This document shows positions 15,552 through 23,052 of a stretch of DNA of 32,298 nt, in pieces. The position numbers were made by a program, and so were the translations under genes. Origin of the DNA: Actinomycetes bacterium (GTDB taxonomy: Bacteria; Actinomycetota; Actinomycetes; Actinomycetales; Dermabacteraceae); assembly GCA_023389045.1 (NCBI GenBank), contig JAEWEZ010000026.1:1-32298 (forward strand), read 5' to 3'. Each line of letters begins with the position of its first letter. Positions within the stretch are counted from its first letter, which is position 1. Below the pieces are notes generated by a model. It did not search any database, was not told where the DNA came from, and saw only the letters and a list, made by a program, of their open reading frames with translations.

Positions 15552-15649
15552 AGGTGAGTCAGACGGGGTCCGACGGGTCGTGGCTGACGTTCTGGGGTGT
15601 CGGGCGAAAGGCTCGGCGGCAGTGAGCGGGCTCGGTGTTCTCCGTCGGC

Positions 15650-16597
15650 TCAGCCCTTCACCGCCCCCGCTGTGAGGCCCTTGATCATCTGCTTTTGCAG
15701 CAGCAGGAAGATCACGAGCATCGGGGCGGTGGTCAGGATGGTTCCGGCCATCACCGGGCCCCAGTTGGTCAGGCCTTCCACGTCCTGCAGCAGCGTCAGA
15801 CCCACCGGCAGCGGCGCGGTGTTCTCATCGCTGGCGATCAGGAAGGGCCACAGGTACTGGTTCCATTCGGTGACCACGGTGATCAGGGTGAAGGCGGCCA
15901 GGGTTGGCCAGCTCATCGGCAGCACCACGCGGAAGAGGGTGCGGAAGAACCCGGAGGCGTCCATCTCTGCGGCCTCGAGGATTTCGCGGGGCAGGGAGAG
16001 GAAGTGGTTGCGCATCAGGAAGGTTCCGAAGGCAACGCCCGCGAGCGGCACGATGATCCCCTGGAAGGTGTCGCGCCATCCCCACTGCGCCACGAGGGAG
16101 TAGTTGGAGATGATCGTCATCTGGTTCGGGACCATGAGCGAGCCGATCACCAGCATGAACAGGATCTTGCGGCCGGGGAAGCGCATAAGCGCGAAGGCGT
16201 AGGCGCTCATCACGCCGAGGGCCACCTGCACCACGGTCAGGATCGCGGTAATGATGATGGAGTTGCGTAGGTACTTCCCAAATCGCATCGACTCGATCAC
16301 GTGGCTGTAGTTCTCGGGGGCAAACTGGGAGGGGAACCAGGTGATCGGGTTGGAGTAGATCTCGCCGCGCAGTTTCAGCGAGGTGATGACGATGAAGTAC
16401 AGCGGCAGGAAGAAGAGCATGACCGCGCCGATCATGGCGAGGTAGCCGAGGATCTTGCCGGTGCTGAGGGAGGATTCGACGCTGCGGCGGTCGCGGCGGC
16501 GACGCTGCGCGGGCGTCAGTTCGATCTCGCCTTCTTCCTGGGTGCCGGGGGTGGGGGGAAGCGGTGCGGGCGCGGCGGGGGCGGCGACGGTGCTCAT
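15650..16597 (-). CDS. ugpE: ABC transporter permease, UgpE-like
   Basis: This 315-residue inner-membrane subunit has six helices after a 50-residue Pro/Ala/Glu/Arg-rich cytoplasmic N-terminus. The ATPase-contacting EAA loop is EAAEMDASGFFRTLFRVVLP, in the MalG/UgpE permease family. Segments LPLYFIVITSLK and NYSLVAQWGWRDTF are typical of these carbohydrate-type permeases. The ATG at 16597 lies 1 bp after the ugpA stop, so translation is coupled. Its stop is followed by the repeat-bearing spacer before ugpB, which may set different expression of membrane and binding components. Confidence 0.92.
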   Translation of the reverse strand: MSTVAAPAAPAPLPPTPGTQEEGEIELTPAQRRRRDRRSVESSLSTGKILGYLAMIGAVMLFFLPLYFIVITSLKLRGEIYSNPITWFPSQFAPENYSHVIESMRFGKYLRNSIIITAILTVVQVALGVMSAYAFALMRFPGRKILFMLVIGSLMVPNQMTIISNYSLVAQWGWRDTFQGIIVPLAGVAFGTFLMRNHFLSLPREILEAAEMDASGFFRTLFRVVLPMSWPTLAAFTLITVVTEWNQYLWPFLIASDENTAPLPVGLTLLQDVEGLTNWGPVMAGTILTTAPMLVIFLLLQKQMIKGLTAGAVKG

Positions 16598-16598
16598 C

Positions 16599-17546
16599 TC
16601 AGTCCTCCAGCTTCTGGGAGCGGGCCTGGACCACGGTGATCAGGAGCACCAACAGGAACAGGACGGTGGCAACGGCGGCGCCGTAGCCGGCGCGGTTATT
16701 GACGAAGGTCTCCTGGTAGACCTGGTACACGAGGGTGGTCGTGGAGGTGCCGAAGGGGCCGCCCTGGGTCATGACCTGGATCATGTCGAACACCTGGAAG
16801 GAGTTCAGCAGCACGGTGATCGAGAGGAACAGGGTGGTTCCTTTGAGCTGCGGCAGGGTGATGCGCCAGAAGCGTCGCCATTCGGGGGTGCGGTCGATTT
16901 CGGCGGCTTCGTCGAGGTCTTTGCGGCGGGCCTGCAGGGCGGCCAGGTAGATCACGAAGGTGTACCCGAGGTTCTTCCAAATGTAGGTCGTGGTGACCAT
17001 GAACAGTGCCCAGCCGGGCTGCTGGTAGAAGTGCGGGGAGTCGAGCCCGACCATCTTCAACACAGCCTGGATCAGGCCGTAGCCGGGGTCGAAGATGAAC
17101 TGGAAGGCCACGCCGATGGCTGCGCCGGAGATGACGTAGGGCGCGAAGACCATGGAGCGCACCAGGTTGCGGCCTTTGAGGGCACGGTCCAGGAGGAGGG
17201 CGAGGCCCAGGCCCAGCACCATCGAGCCGACCACTGCGGCGAGGGTGAAGATGAAGGTGGTGCGCAGGATCTGCCAGGAGGTCGGGTTGGAGAAGAACTC
17301 GATGTAGTTCCCGAGGCCCACGAAGTCCATGCGCGGGGAGGAGATGTTCCAGCGGTAGAGGCTCACCCGCAGGTTGTCCACGAGGGGGCGGTAGGTGAAC
17401 AGGAAGAGCAGCGCCATATTGGGGAGCACGAGCGCGGCGGCCAGTGCGATCTGGCGCCAGTCGATGCGCCGGCGATGGCGGGGCGGCTCCTGGTCCTCCT
17501 GCTGGACCGGAGCCGTGGCGTTCACGGCGGGAATGATGCTGGACAC
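16599..17546 (-). CDS. ugpA: ABC transporter permease, UgpA-like
   Basis: This 315-residue permease of the MalF/UgpA family has a basic N-terminus, a first helix QIALAAALVLPNMALLFLF and five more helices. Its EAA loop is DEAAEIDRTPEWRRFWRITL, ending in PQL. It pairs with UgpE to form the channel. The start was set at GTG 17546. CACGAT ends 7 nt upstream and the PHO-box-like repeats lie at the right distance above it, so the message is probably leaderless. A TTG at 17588 would add 14 residues, including two cysteines, but would place coding sequence over the promoter. The order ugpA-ugpE-ugpB-ugpC equals that of M. tuberculosis. Confidence 0.88.
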   Translation of the reverse strand: MSSIIPAVNATAPVQQEDQEPPRHRRRIDWRQIALAAALVLPNMALLFLFTYRPLVDNLRVSLYRWNISSPRMDFVGLGNYIEFFSNPTSWQILRTTFIFTLAAVVGSMVLGLGLALLLDRALKGRNLVRSMVFAPYVISGAAIGVAFQFIFDPGYGLIQAVLKMVGLDSPHFYQQPGWALFMVTTTYIWKNLGYTFVIYLAALQARRKDLDEAAEIDRTPEWRRFWRITLPQLKGTTLFLSITVLLNSFQVFDMIQVMTQGGPFGTSTTTLVYQVYQETFVNNRAGYGAAVATVLFLLVLLITVVQARSQKLED

Positions 17547-17553
17547 GCCGCGA

Positions 17554-17586
17554 ATCGTGCGCAGCTCACATGAACTACAGGTGAAC
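17554..17586 (-). promoter_or_regulatory. ugpA promoter with PHO-box-like repeats
   Basis: On the minus strand GTTCACC (17586-17580) and GTTCATG (17575-17569) form two direct repeats exactly 11 bp apart. Nine bases after the second repeat comes CACGAT (17559-17554), and 7 nt further the GTG start. Streptomyces PhoP and mycobacterial RegX3 bind GTTCACC-type repeats of 11-bp period, and in E. coli a pho box lies about 10 bp above the -10. This fits activation by a phosphate-starvation response regulator. The assignment is inference from pattern. Confidence 0.55.
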
Positions 17587-17718
17587 AAATGAGGTCACAT
17601 TAGGAAACGCCCCGGAAGTACCTGGGACAACATGCGGTGACCTGCGCTCCCGAACCACGAATGTGTTCACCGTCACGGTTCAGCATGCCCTTTTCTCACC
17701 CAGCGGAACACTCGAGAA

Positions 17719-17756
17719 CGACCGAGGCCCCCGGCAGATGCCAGGGGCCTCGGTCG
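17719..17756 (-). terminator. terminator of the bS22 transcript
   Basis: CGACCGAGGCCCC at 17719-17731 pairs perfectly over 13 bp with 17744-17756 around a 12-nt loop. On the minus strand it follows the bS22 stop by 32 bp and shields the ugp promoter. The rest of the 17589-17788 spacer contains an ACCGT-C-ACGGT palindrome (17669-17679) of unknown role. Confidence 0.75.
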
Positions 17757-17788
17757 CTCCGCCCGTGAGGGGCGGCGTCAGAGCATCG

Positions 17789-17887
17789 TCACTTCTTGTT
17801 ACGACGCTGGTGACGAGTCTTGCGCAGCAGCTTGCGGTGCTTCTTCTTCGACATCCGCTTGCGGCGCTTCTTAATCACAGAGCCCAT
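17789..17887 (-). CDS. bS22-type ribosomal protein (AURKAIP1/COX24 domain)
   Basis: This 32-residue, extremely basic peptide begins MGSVIKKRRKRMSKKKHRK and ends RHQRRNKK. It is nearly identical to the actinobacterial bS22 (AURKAIP1/COX24 domain) protein seen bound near the decoding centre of mycobacterial ribosomes. The ATG at 17887 follows a GAGG in GGAACTGAGGCACAC. A longer frame from 17983 is not supported, since the conserved protein starts with MGSVIKK. It is the last gene before a strong terminator and lies downstream of the GTPase pair on the same strand, probably with its own promoter. Confidence 0.93.
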   Translation of the reverse strand: MGSVIKKRRKRMSKKKHRKLLRKTRHQRRNKK

Positions 17888-17902
17888 GTGTGCCTCAGTT
17901 CC

Positions 17903-17919
17903 GCAGGCCCGTGGCCTGC
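17903..17919 (-). promoter_or_regulatory. leader hairpin before bS22
   Basis: GCAGGCC and GGCCTGC form a perfect 7-bp stem with a 3-nt loop about 15 nt upstream of the bS22 start codon, next to the ribosome binding site. This could be a translational control element, as is common for ribosomal proteins. No experimental basis is known to me. Confidence 0.4.
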
Positions 17920-17955
17920 CATGTTGGTCGGTGTCGGGGTGCGCGGCCCGCGGAT

Positions 17956-17983
17956 CCCTTACGCGGTCCGGCGCCACGGTCAA
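17956..17983 (-). promoter_or_regulatory. bS22 promoter candidate
   Basis: TTGACC (17983-17978), 16 bp, then TAAGGG (17961-17956) on the minus strand gives a leader of about 60 nt. A second A+T-rich -10-like sequence, TGTAAAAT, lies just upstream at the end of the GTPase gene. Confidence 0.4.
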
Positions 17984-18001
17984 GGAATGATTTTACACGG
18001 A

Positions 18002-19726
18002 CTAGCGCGCAGCGCCTCCCTCGGCAAGTGCGAGATCGCTCGCAGCCTGAGCCGCCTCGCCGAGCCGGAGATCCACTTCCTGCACCACGAGTTCCTGCGC
18101 CACCTCTCGCACACGGGCACGGAGAACCCGTCGAGCCCGACGGCGTGCCGAGGCGGCGACGAGAGCCGCGAGAGCCCCACCGAGCGTGCCCAGCAGAATG
18201 CCCGCGGCAACACCGATCACGATCAAAGCGACCGGAAGCGGGATGGGAACCCACAGCTCGCGGATCATCGGCATGGGCGGCGGGATCGCGAGAGCCTGCA
18301 GGATCGCGTTCAGGGCGAGCCAGCCGAGGCCCACCACCCAGGTGAGCATGGCCAGCCACTGCAGCACGTCCATCACCGGCCACCACCAGTCGCGGCGGCG
18401 GGCTCGCAGATCGGCGGTCGCGACGGCCTGGTCGAGGGCGTCGGGGAGTTCATCCTCACGCGAGCGGGCCACCTGCCGGATTTCGGCCCGCCAGGCGTCA
18501 CTGCCGCCGGCTGAGGCCGCATCGGCAAAGCTCCGCACGCCGCCGGAGGCACGGGCGCGCGTGGCCGCATCCGGTTCGGGCAGGCTTGTGCGTTCGAGGC
18601 CCTGTTCATCGCGGCCCTGGCCGATGTTCCAGCGGGCCAGCGGATCCGGGCGGAAGCGTCGAATCCAGCGCAGCATCGGCCAGCCCACACGCTGGGCGGC
18701 CCGATGCCGGTAGGAGGCACCCACTCCCTGGGCGACCGGTTCGATCCGTGCCGCGGCAGCGAGGTCTTCCACCAGGGCGTCGATCGCCGCGCGGCCAGCC
18801 TGGGCGGGCAGGCCCGCAGGATCGGCAGCCAGACGCAGGCGGCCCGCGGCGGCGCTCACGTCAGCGCGATGGCGGGCCGCCACGGCTTCACGTTTGCGTG
18901 CGATCTCCACCAGCAGTGCCCGCAGGTCCTCGAGGCCCTGCCCCGTCTGCGCTGATACCCCCAGCACCGGAGCGGATTCGAGCCCGTCACGCCGGGCCAG
19001 CGCGCCGAGGGATTCGAGCACGGCCTCGCGTTCAGACTCGCGGATCCGGTCCATCTGGTTCAGGACCAGCAGGGTCACGGCGTCGTGGCTGGCGAAGGGC
19101 CGCACGAACTCGCGGTGCAGCACCGCATCGGCGTATTTCTGCGGATCGGTGACCCAGACGATCACATCGACCATCCCGGTCATCCGCTCGGCGATCGCGC
19201 GGTTCGCTTTTTCCACGGAGTCGAGGTCCGGAAGGTCCAGCAGGACCATGCCGGGGGTGCCGTCTGCCGGGGATGCCTCGGTGCTGCGGGCGCGTCGGCC
19301 CCGACGGCCCGCCGGGGCTGTGGCGGCCTGTTCGAGGGCGCAGCCGCTGCCGTCCAGGCGGTGGCGTTCGGCCACCTCCAGCCAGTCCAGCAGGTCTTCA
19401 CTTCCCGCATCGCCGAGGATCGCCGCGACGGGCTGGACGGTGGTGGGGCGGCGTACTGCCGCGCGCGTTACCTCTTGCCCAACTAGCGCATTGACCAGGG
19501 ATGATTTGCCAGAGCCGGTGGCGCCGAAGAAACCGATCACGGTGTGTTCGGCGGAGAGGGCGCGGCGGCGGTCGATTCTCTCGAGGGTGTCGCGGGCCTC
19601 GGCTACGGACTGTTTGGGGGCCACTCCGGTGAGGGCATCGGCGGCGTGTTCGAGGGCAACGATCCGCCGGGCGAGAGTGGCCCGGCCCCCGTCGGCCCCG
19701 GCACTTCCGGGCAGGCGCGGGCTCAT
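18002..19726 (-). CDS. membrane-associated dynamin-like GTPase (second of pair)
   Basis: This 574-residue protein has an N-terminal P-loop GTPase domain: G1 GATGSGKSS (68-76), a G2-type threonine in RRPTTVQP, G3 DLPD (164-167), G4 NQMD (223-226) and a G5-like SAQ (258-260). A helical region is followed by two long hydrophobic helices (about 450-478 and 493-525) and a basic, helical tail. The layout matches the paired bacterial dynamin-like proteins of actinobacteria, of which Streptomyces DynA/DynB act at sporulation septa. YfjP-type GTPase is the other common label. Its ATG overlaps the stop of the upstream GTPase (ATGA), so the two are made together. A role in membrane remodelling or division is inference. 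Confidence 0.85.
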   Translation of the reverse strand: MSPRLPGSAGADGGRATLARRIVALEHAADALTGVAPKQSVAEARDTLERIDRRRALSAEHTVIGFFGATGSGKSSLVNALVGQEVTRAAVRRPTTVQPVAAILGDAGSEDLLDWLEVAERHRLDGSGCALEQAATAPAGRRGRRARSTEASPADGTPGMVLLDLPDLDSVEKANRAIAERMTGMVDVIVWVTDPQKYADAVLHREFVRPFASHDAVTLLVLNQMDRIRESEREAVLESLGALARRDGLESAPVLGVSAQTGQGLEDLRALLVEIARKREAVAARHRADVSAAAGRLRLAADPAGLPAQAGRAAIDALVEDLAAAARIEPVAQGVGASYRHRAAQRVGWPMLRWIRRFRPDPLARWNIGQGRDEQGLERTSLPEPDAATRARASGGVRSFADAASAGGSDAWRAEIRQVARSREDELPDALDQAVATADLRARRRDWWWPVMDVLQWLAMLTWVVGLGWLALNAILQALAIPPPMPMIRELWVPIPLPVALIVIGVAAGILLGTLGGALAALVAASARRRARRVLRARVREVAQELVVQEVDLRLGEAAQAASDLALAEGGAAR

Positions 19727-21525
19727 CGCGCCTCCCGCACCTGGGCGGCGAGCGCGTCCAGTCGCTGCGCATCCGCGTCGAGGGCCTGTGCCCCGTCGAC
19801 CCCCTGGAGGGCGTCCAAGGCCTGATCGAAGGGCTCGCGACGGTCCTCCACGAGGGCGTCGAGGCGCACGCGCAGGCGCTCCCGCGCCACTTTCGCGAGG
19901 CGCCGCACGGCTTCGTCACCGAAGATCGTTTCGAGGAGTTTCTGGCCGATCACGGCGGTGGCGGCGCCGGTGCCGACCTCAAGGCCGGTGGGGATGAAAG
20001 CGGTCGAGGCGAAGACGACCACCATCAGCGCGACCCCGACGGCGTTCACGCCCAGGGAGAGCAGGCGCGCTTTGGTGCGGCGGTCGGCGCCTTCGGTGCG
20101 GACGAGTTCGAGCACGTCTCCCTGCCAGGCGCGCACGGCCGCTGCGACCTCCTCGCCGTACCCCTCGGGGATACGGGAGAGGTCACGGCCCTCTGCGAGA
20201 TGCCGGCCCGAGGCGCTGGTGCGCCAGGCGGTGTCGGCGCGTTCGGCTCCGCGTGCGGTTTCGTCGATCACGACGTGCACGAGTCCGGTGCCGAGGGCCT
20301 GTTCCGCGGCGATCGACGGGGCTGGTTTTCCGGAGAGCGCGAGGGTGATGCGGTCCCGGACCCGCCCGACGAAGGCTTCGAGGCCGCGGAAGACTTCCCC
20401 GGTGCCGACCACGTCTTGCCAGCGTGCGAGCACTTCCCCGCGTAGCAGGGAGCCGTCGCCGATGGCCTGGTCGATGCGTTCGCGCGCCTCGGTGAAGGCG
20501 GTATCGACCTCGCCGCGCAGGCGGTCCATTTCCTCCTGCTGGGCGCGGGCATGCGCGGCGGCGGAGCGGGTGGAGGCGGCCAGGGCGGTGAGGCCACCGG
20601 CGAGGGTGCGGCGGGCGATGCGGCTGCGGCCGCCTTCATCCGCGGCGAGGTTCAGCAGGTGGGTGCGCAGCTGCTCGATCCGCCCGGCCGGCAGCATGCC
20701 CTGCTCATCCACCTCGTCTTCGGCCACGAGGAACAGGTGGTCCACCTCGATCCCGGCGCGTTCGAGCATGGCGCGTAGGTCAGCACCGAGTTCTTCGGCC
20801 ACGCCTTCCCGCGGCGGAATGCGATTCATGACGACGGCGACGGTGATGTCGCGTTCGGCGGCGGTGCGGAGCACTTCCCACGGCACTGCATCGGCGTAGC
20901 GGTTCGCAGTGGTGACGAAAAGCCACAGGTCGGCGGCGCGCAGGAGTTGCCGGGCCAGTTCGCGGTTCCCCGCGGAGACCGAGTCAATATCGGGGGCGTC
21001 CAGCAGCGCGAGGCCCTGCGGGATGGCGGGGTCGGCGTGCAGTTCGAGGCTGGTCGCGGGGGCGTCTTCGGTTTCTGCCTGGGTGGAGGCCGACGGGGCG
21101 GGCATGGCGGGCTCACCCTGGCTGCTCACGCGGGCAAGGCCCGGCAGGATGCGGCTGTCGGCGAACCAGGCGGCATCGGCGGGATGGTGCAGGAGGACGG
21201 GGCGGCGCGTGGTGGGGCGGATCGCGCCGGAGCGGGAGACGGGGTGCCCGACAAGGGCATTCACGAGGGTGGATTTCCCGGCGCCGGTGGAGCCGCCGAC
21301 GACGACAAGCAGCGGCGCATCCAGGGAGGCCAGACGCGGGGCCACGTGATCGGTGAGCTGCGCGAGGCTCGCGCGCACCTCCTCGCAACCTTCTTCGGCT
21401 CCCGGCACCGGCAGCGGAAGGCGCAGTGCCCGCAGGTGTGCGGCGAGGTCGTCGAGCACGGCGGTGGCGGTGGGCTGCGGGCTGGGCGCCTGGTCACGGC
21501 CCGGCGTGGGCGTTGAGGTGCTCAT
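19723..21525 (-). CDS. dynamin-like GTPase (first of pair)
   Basis: This 600-residue protein has G1 GGSTGAGKST (77-86), RPTTRRPV (G2 region), G3 DAPD (176-179) and a degenerate G4 reading NRIP (234-237), where NKxD is expected. A long coiled, Arg/Glu-rich stalk (about 300-480) and a single hydrophobic segment pair (about 490-526, VNAVGVALMVVVFASTAF) suggest membrane insertion. AAGGAGA precedes the ATG at 21525, and a CCTCCC/GGGAGG hairpin (21545-21561) sits in the leader. GACAAT about 60 nt upstream may be the -10. It pairs with the next gene by a 4-nt overlap. The lost G4 Asp may lower guanine specificity. Confidence 0.85.
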   Translation of the reverse strand: MSTSTPTPGRDQAPSPQPTATAVLDDLAAHLRALRLPLPVPGAEEGCEEVRASLAQLTDHVAPRLASLDAPLLVVVGGSTGAGKSTLVNALVGHPVSRSGAIRPTTRRPVLLHHPADAAWFADSRILPGLARVSSQGEPAMPAPSASTQAETEDAPATSLELHADPAIPQGLALLDAPDIDSVSAGNRELARQLLRAADLWLFVTTANRYADAVPWEVLRTAAERDITVAVVMNRIPPREGVAEELGADLRAMLERAGIEVDHLFLVAEDEVDEQGMLPAGRIEQLRTHLLNLAADEGGRSRIARRTLAGGLTALAASTRSAAAHARAQQEEMDRLRGEVDTAFTEARERIDQAIGDGSLLRGEVLARWQDVVGTGEVFRGLEAFVGRVRDRITLALSGKPAPSIAAEQALGTGLVHVVIDETARGAERADTAWRTSASGRHLAEGRDLSRIPEGYGEEVAAAVRAWQGDVLELVRTEGADRRTKARLLSLGVNAVGVALMVVVFASTAFIPTGLEVGTGAATAVIGQKLLETIFGDEAVRRLAKVARERLRVRLDALVEDRREPFDQALDALQGVDGAQALDADAQRLDALAAQVREAR

Positions 21526-21626
21526 CGCGAATCTCCTTCATCTGCCTCCCCGCCCGGGAGGCGCGGCGCCATTGTCTCAGCCTCGCGGGGATGGGCGGGG
21601 CCACCGTCGGCCCCACATCACCCGCG

Positions 21627-22949
21627 CTAGTCGAGGAAGGGATCCAGACCCCACTCGGGGAAGGCGACGCGGCGGGCGGCCTGGACAGCCCGGTCGAGGT
21701 CATCCTCGGGGTCGAAACCGTCTTCCCAGGGGCGCACCGTAAGCGGGCGCCCATCACCCCAGGCGCGGATCGCGGGTTCCGGCACGATGCCGTGCTCCTT
21801 GCGTGCCTGCGCCTCGGCTTCCTGATAAGCGGCGGGGAGGGGCGTTTCGGCGGGGATGGCCTCGCCGGTCACAACCGCGATGAGCTGCGCCCAGGAGCGT
21901 GGCACAACGTCGATCACGGCGTAACCGCCTCCGCCGAGCGCAAGCCAACGGCCCTCGCAGACCTCATCGGCCGCATCGCGGATCATTTCCATCGCCGCGC
22001 ACTGCGCCTCCAGGGAGACGCTGAAATCGGCGAGCGGATCCATGCGGTGGGTGTCCGCGCCGTGCTGGCTAACGATCAGGGTGGGCCGGATTGCGCGGAC
22101 CAGTGCAGGGATCGTGGCGCCGAGGGCGCGCACCCACCCGTCGGCCGTGGTGCGCGGCGGAAGGGGCACATTGATGGCACTGCCCAGGGCGCCCGGCCCG
22201 CCGGTGTCTTGCACGAATCCGGTGCCTGGGAAGAGTTTTTCGCCGGTCTCATGCACGGAGAGGGTGATGGCGCGCGGCTCATCCCACAGGGCGATCTCCA
22301 CGCCGTCCCCGTGATGCACATCCACGTCGATGTAGAGCACCCGGGCGGAGGGATCGCGCTGGAGCAGGTGGCGGATAGCCACGGCGGCGTCGTTGTACAC
22401 GCAGAAACCGGAGGCGCTGGCGGGGCGCGCGTGATGCATGCCGCCGGCGATGTGTACAGCCCGGCGCACCTGCCCAGAGGCGATCGCATCGATCGCGGCG
22501 ATGGCGCCACCGGCAAGTCGCGCCGAGGCCTCATGCATGCCGGGGAAGGCGGGAACGTCCTCCCCGCCGATCCCGTAGGAAATCAGTTCATCGACGGCGC
22601 TGAGGGCTTCCGGGGTGGAGGCGCGGCGTACGGCCTGCACATAGGCGGGATCGTGCACGGCCTCGAGCTGCGCATCGCTCGCGACGGGCGGGGCGATGAT
22701 CTGCACGCCGGGACGGTCCAGGAGGCCACCGGCGCGGGCGAGGGTATGCGTGAGCGTGAGTCGCACCGGGGACATCGGGTGGTAGGGCCCGAAGTCGTAG
22801 GCGGTCAGCTCCGGGGACCACACCACGGCACTCGGCACACACGGTGCGGAGCCCGACGGGTGAGTGCCCGACGGAGCAGAGTCCGACGGGGCGGGCACAG
22901 ACGGGGCAGCGTCCGACGGGATGGGGCAGGCGTCGTCGTCGACGGTCAT
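21627..22949 (-). CDS. acuC: AcuC-type histone deacetylase family protein
   Basis: This 440-residue zinc-dependent deacetylase of the arginase/HDAC fold is likely to remove acetyl groups from proteins such as acetyl-CoA synthetase. The active-site His pair is H172-H173 (GGMHHARP). Zinc ligands are D210 and H212 (DVDVHHGDG) and D299 (HGADTHRMDP). Residues 10-40 form a low-complexity Pro/Ser/Ala tail encoded by a 15-bp tandem repeat and not seen in standard AcuC. The ATG at 22949 is set by a leaderless promoter (TACGCT, 6 nt). The gene is divergent from ktrB. The acetoin link of the name comes from Bacillus and need not apply here. Confidence 0.92.
   Translation of the reverse strand: MTVDDDACPIPSDAAPSVPAPSDSAPSGTHPSGSAPCVPSAVVWSPELTAYDFGPYHPMSPVRLTLTHTLARAGGLLDRPGVQIIAPPVASDAQLEAVHDPAYVQAVRRASTPEALSAVDELISYGIGGEDVPAFPGMHEASARLAGGAIAAIDAIASGQVRRAVHIAGGMHHARPASASGFCVYNDAAVAIRHLLQRDPSARVLYIDVDVHHGDGVEIALWDEPRAITLSVHETGEKLFPGTGFVQDTGGPGALGSAINVPLPPRTTADGWVRALGATIPALVRAIRPTLIVSQHGADTHRMDPLADFSVSLEAQCAAMEMIRDAADEVCEGRWLALGGGGYAVIDVVPRSWAQLIAVVTGEAIPAETPLPAAYQEAEAQARKEHGIVPEPAIRAWGDGRPLTVRPWEDGFDPEDDLDRAVQAARRVAFPEWGLDPFLD
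22853..22920 (-). repeat. 15-bp in-frame tandem repeat in the acuC 5' end
   Basis: CCGACGGG or a one-base variant recurs at 22853, 22868, 22883, 22898 and 22913, exactly every 15 bp. Read on the coding strand each unit encodes a pentapeptide of the type P-S-x-x-A, giving PSDAA, PSVPA, PSDSA, PSGTH and PSGSA. The core is the same octamer that is common across the window. Confidence 0.85.
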
Positions 22950-22955
22950 GCTCGA

Positions 22956-22961
22956 AGCGTA
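22956..22961 (-). promoter_or_regulatory. leaderless -10 element of acuC
   Basis: TACGCT on the minus strand is followed by six bases and the ATG at 22949. It excludes the frame extension upstream to 23243, which would overlap ktrB and its promoter. Confidence 0.55.
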
Positions 22962-22999
22962 CTGGCCCGTCGGCCGTCTTTCCCTCCTGCTGCGGCCCG

Positions 23000-23005
23000 T
23001 AGACT
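23000..23005 (+). promoter_or_regulatory. ktrB promoter -10 element
   Basis: TAGACT is about 48 nt before the ktrB ATG and leaves a short leader with GGGAGG. It lies back to back with the acuC promoter, within 45 bp. Confidence 0.45.
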
Positions 23006-23052
23006 GCTCTCCCGGAGGACAGCCGACGGGGCGGTCCGTCACGGGAGGTCCG

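Noticed and set aside
17546..17588. TTG start at 17588 for ugpA
   Set aside because: It would translate through the PHO-box-like repeats and the -10 and add a Cys-containing stretch not expected in the permease N-terminus.
22853..22920. Possible CRISPR array
   Set aside because: The 15-bp units abut each other without spacers, lie in frame within acuC, and no cas gene is present.
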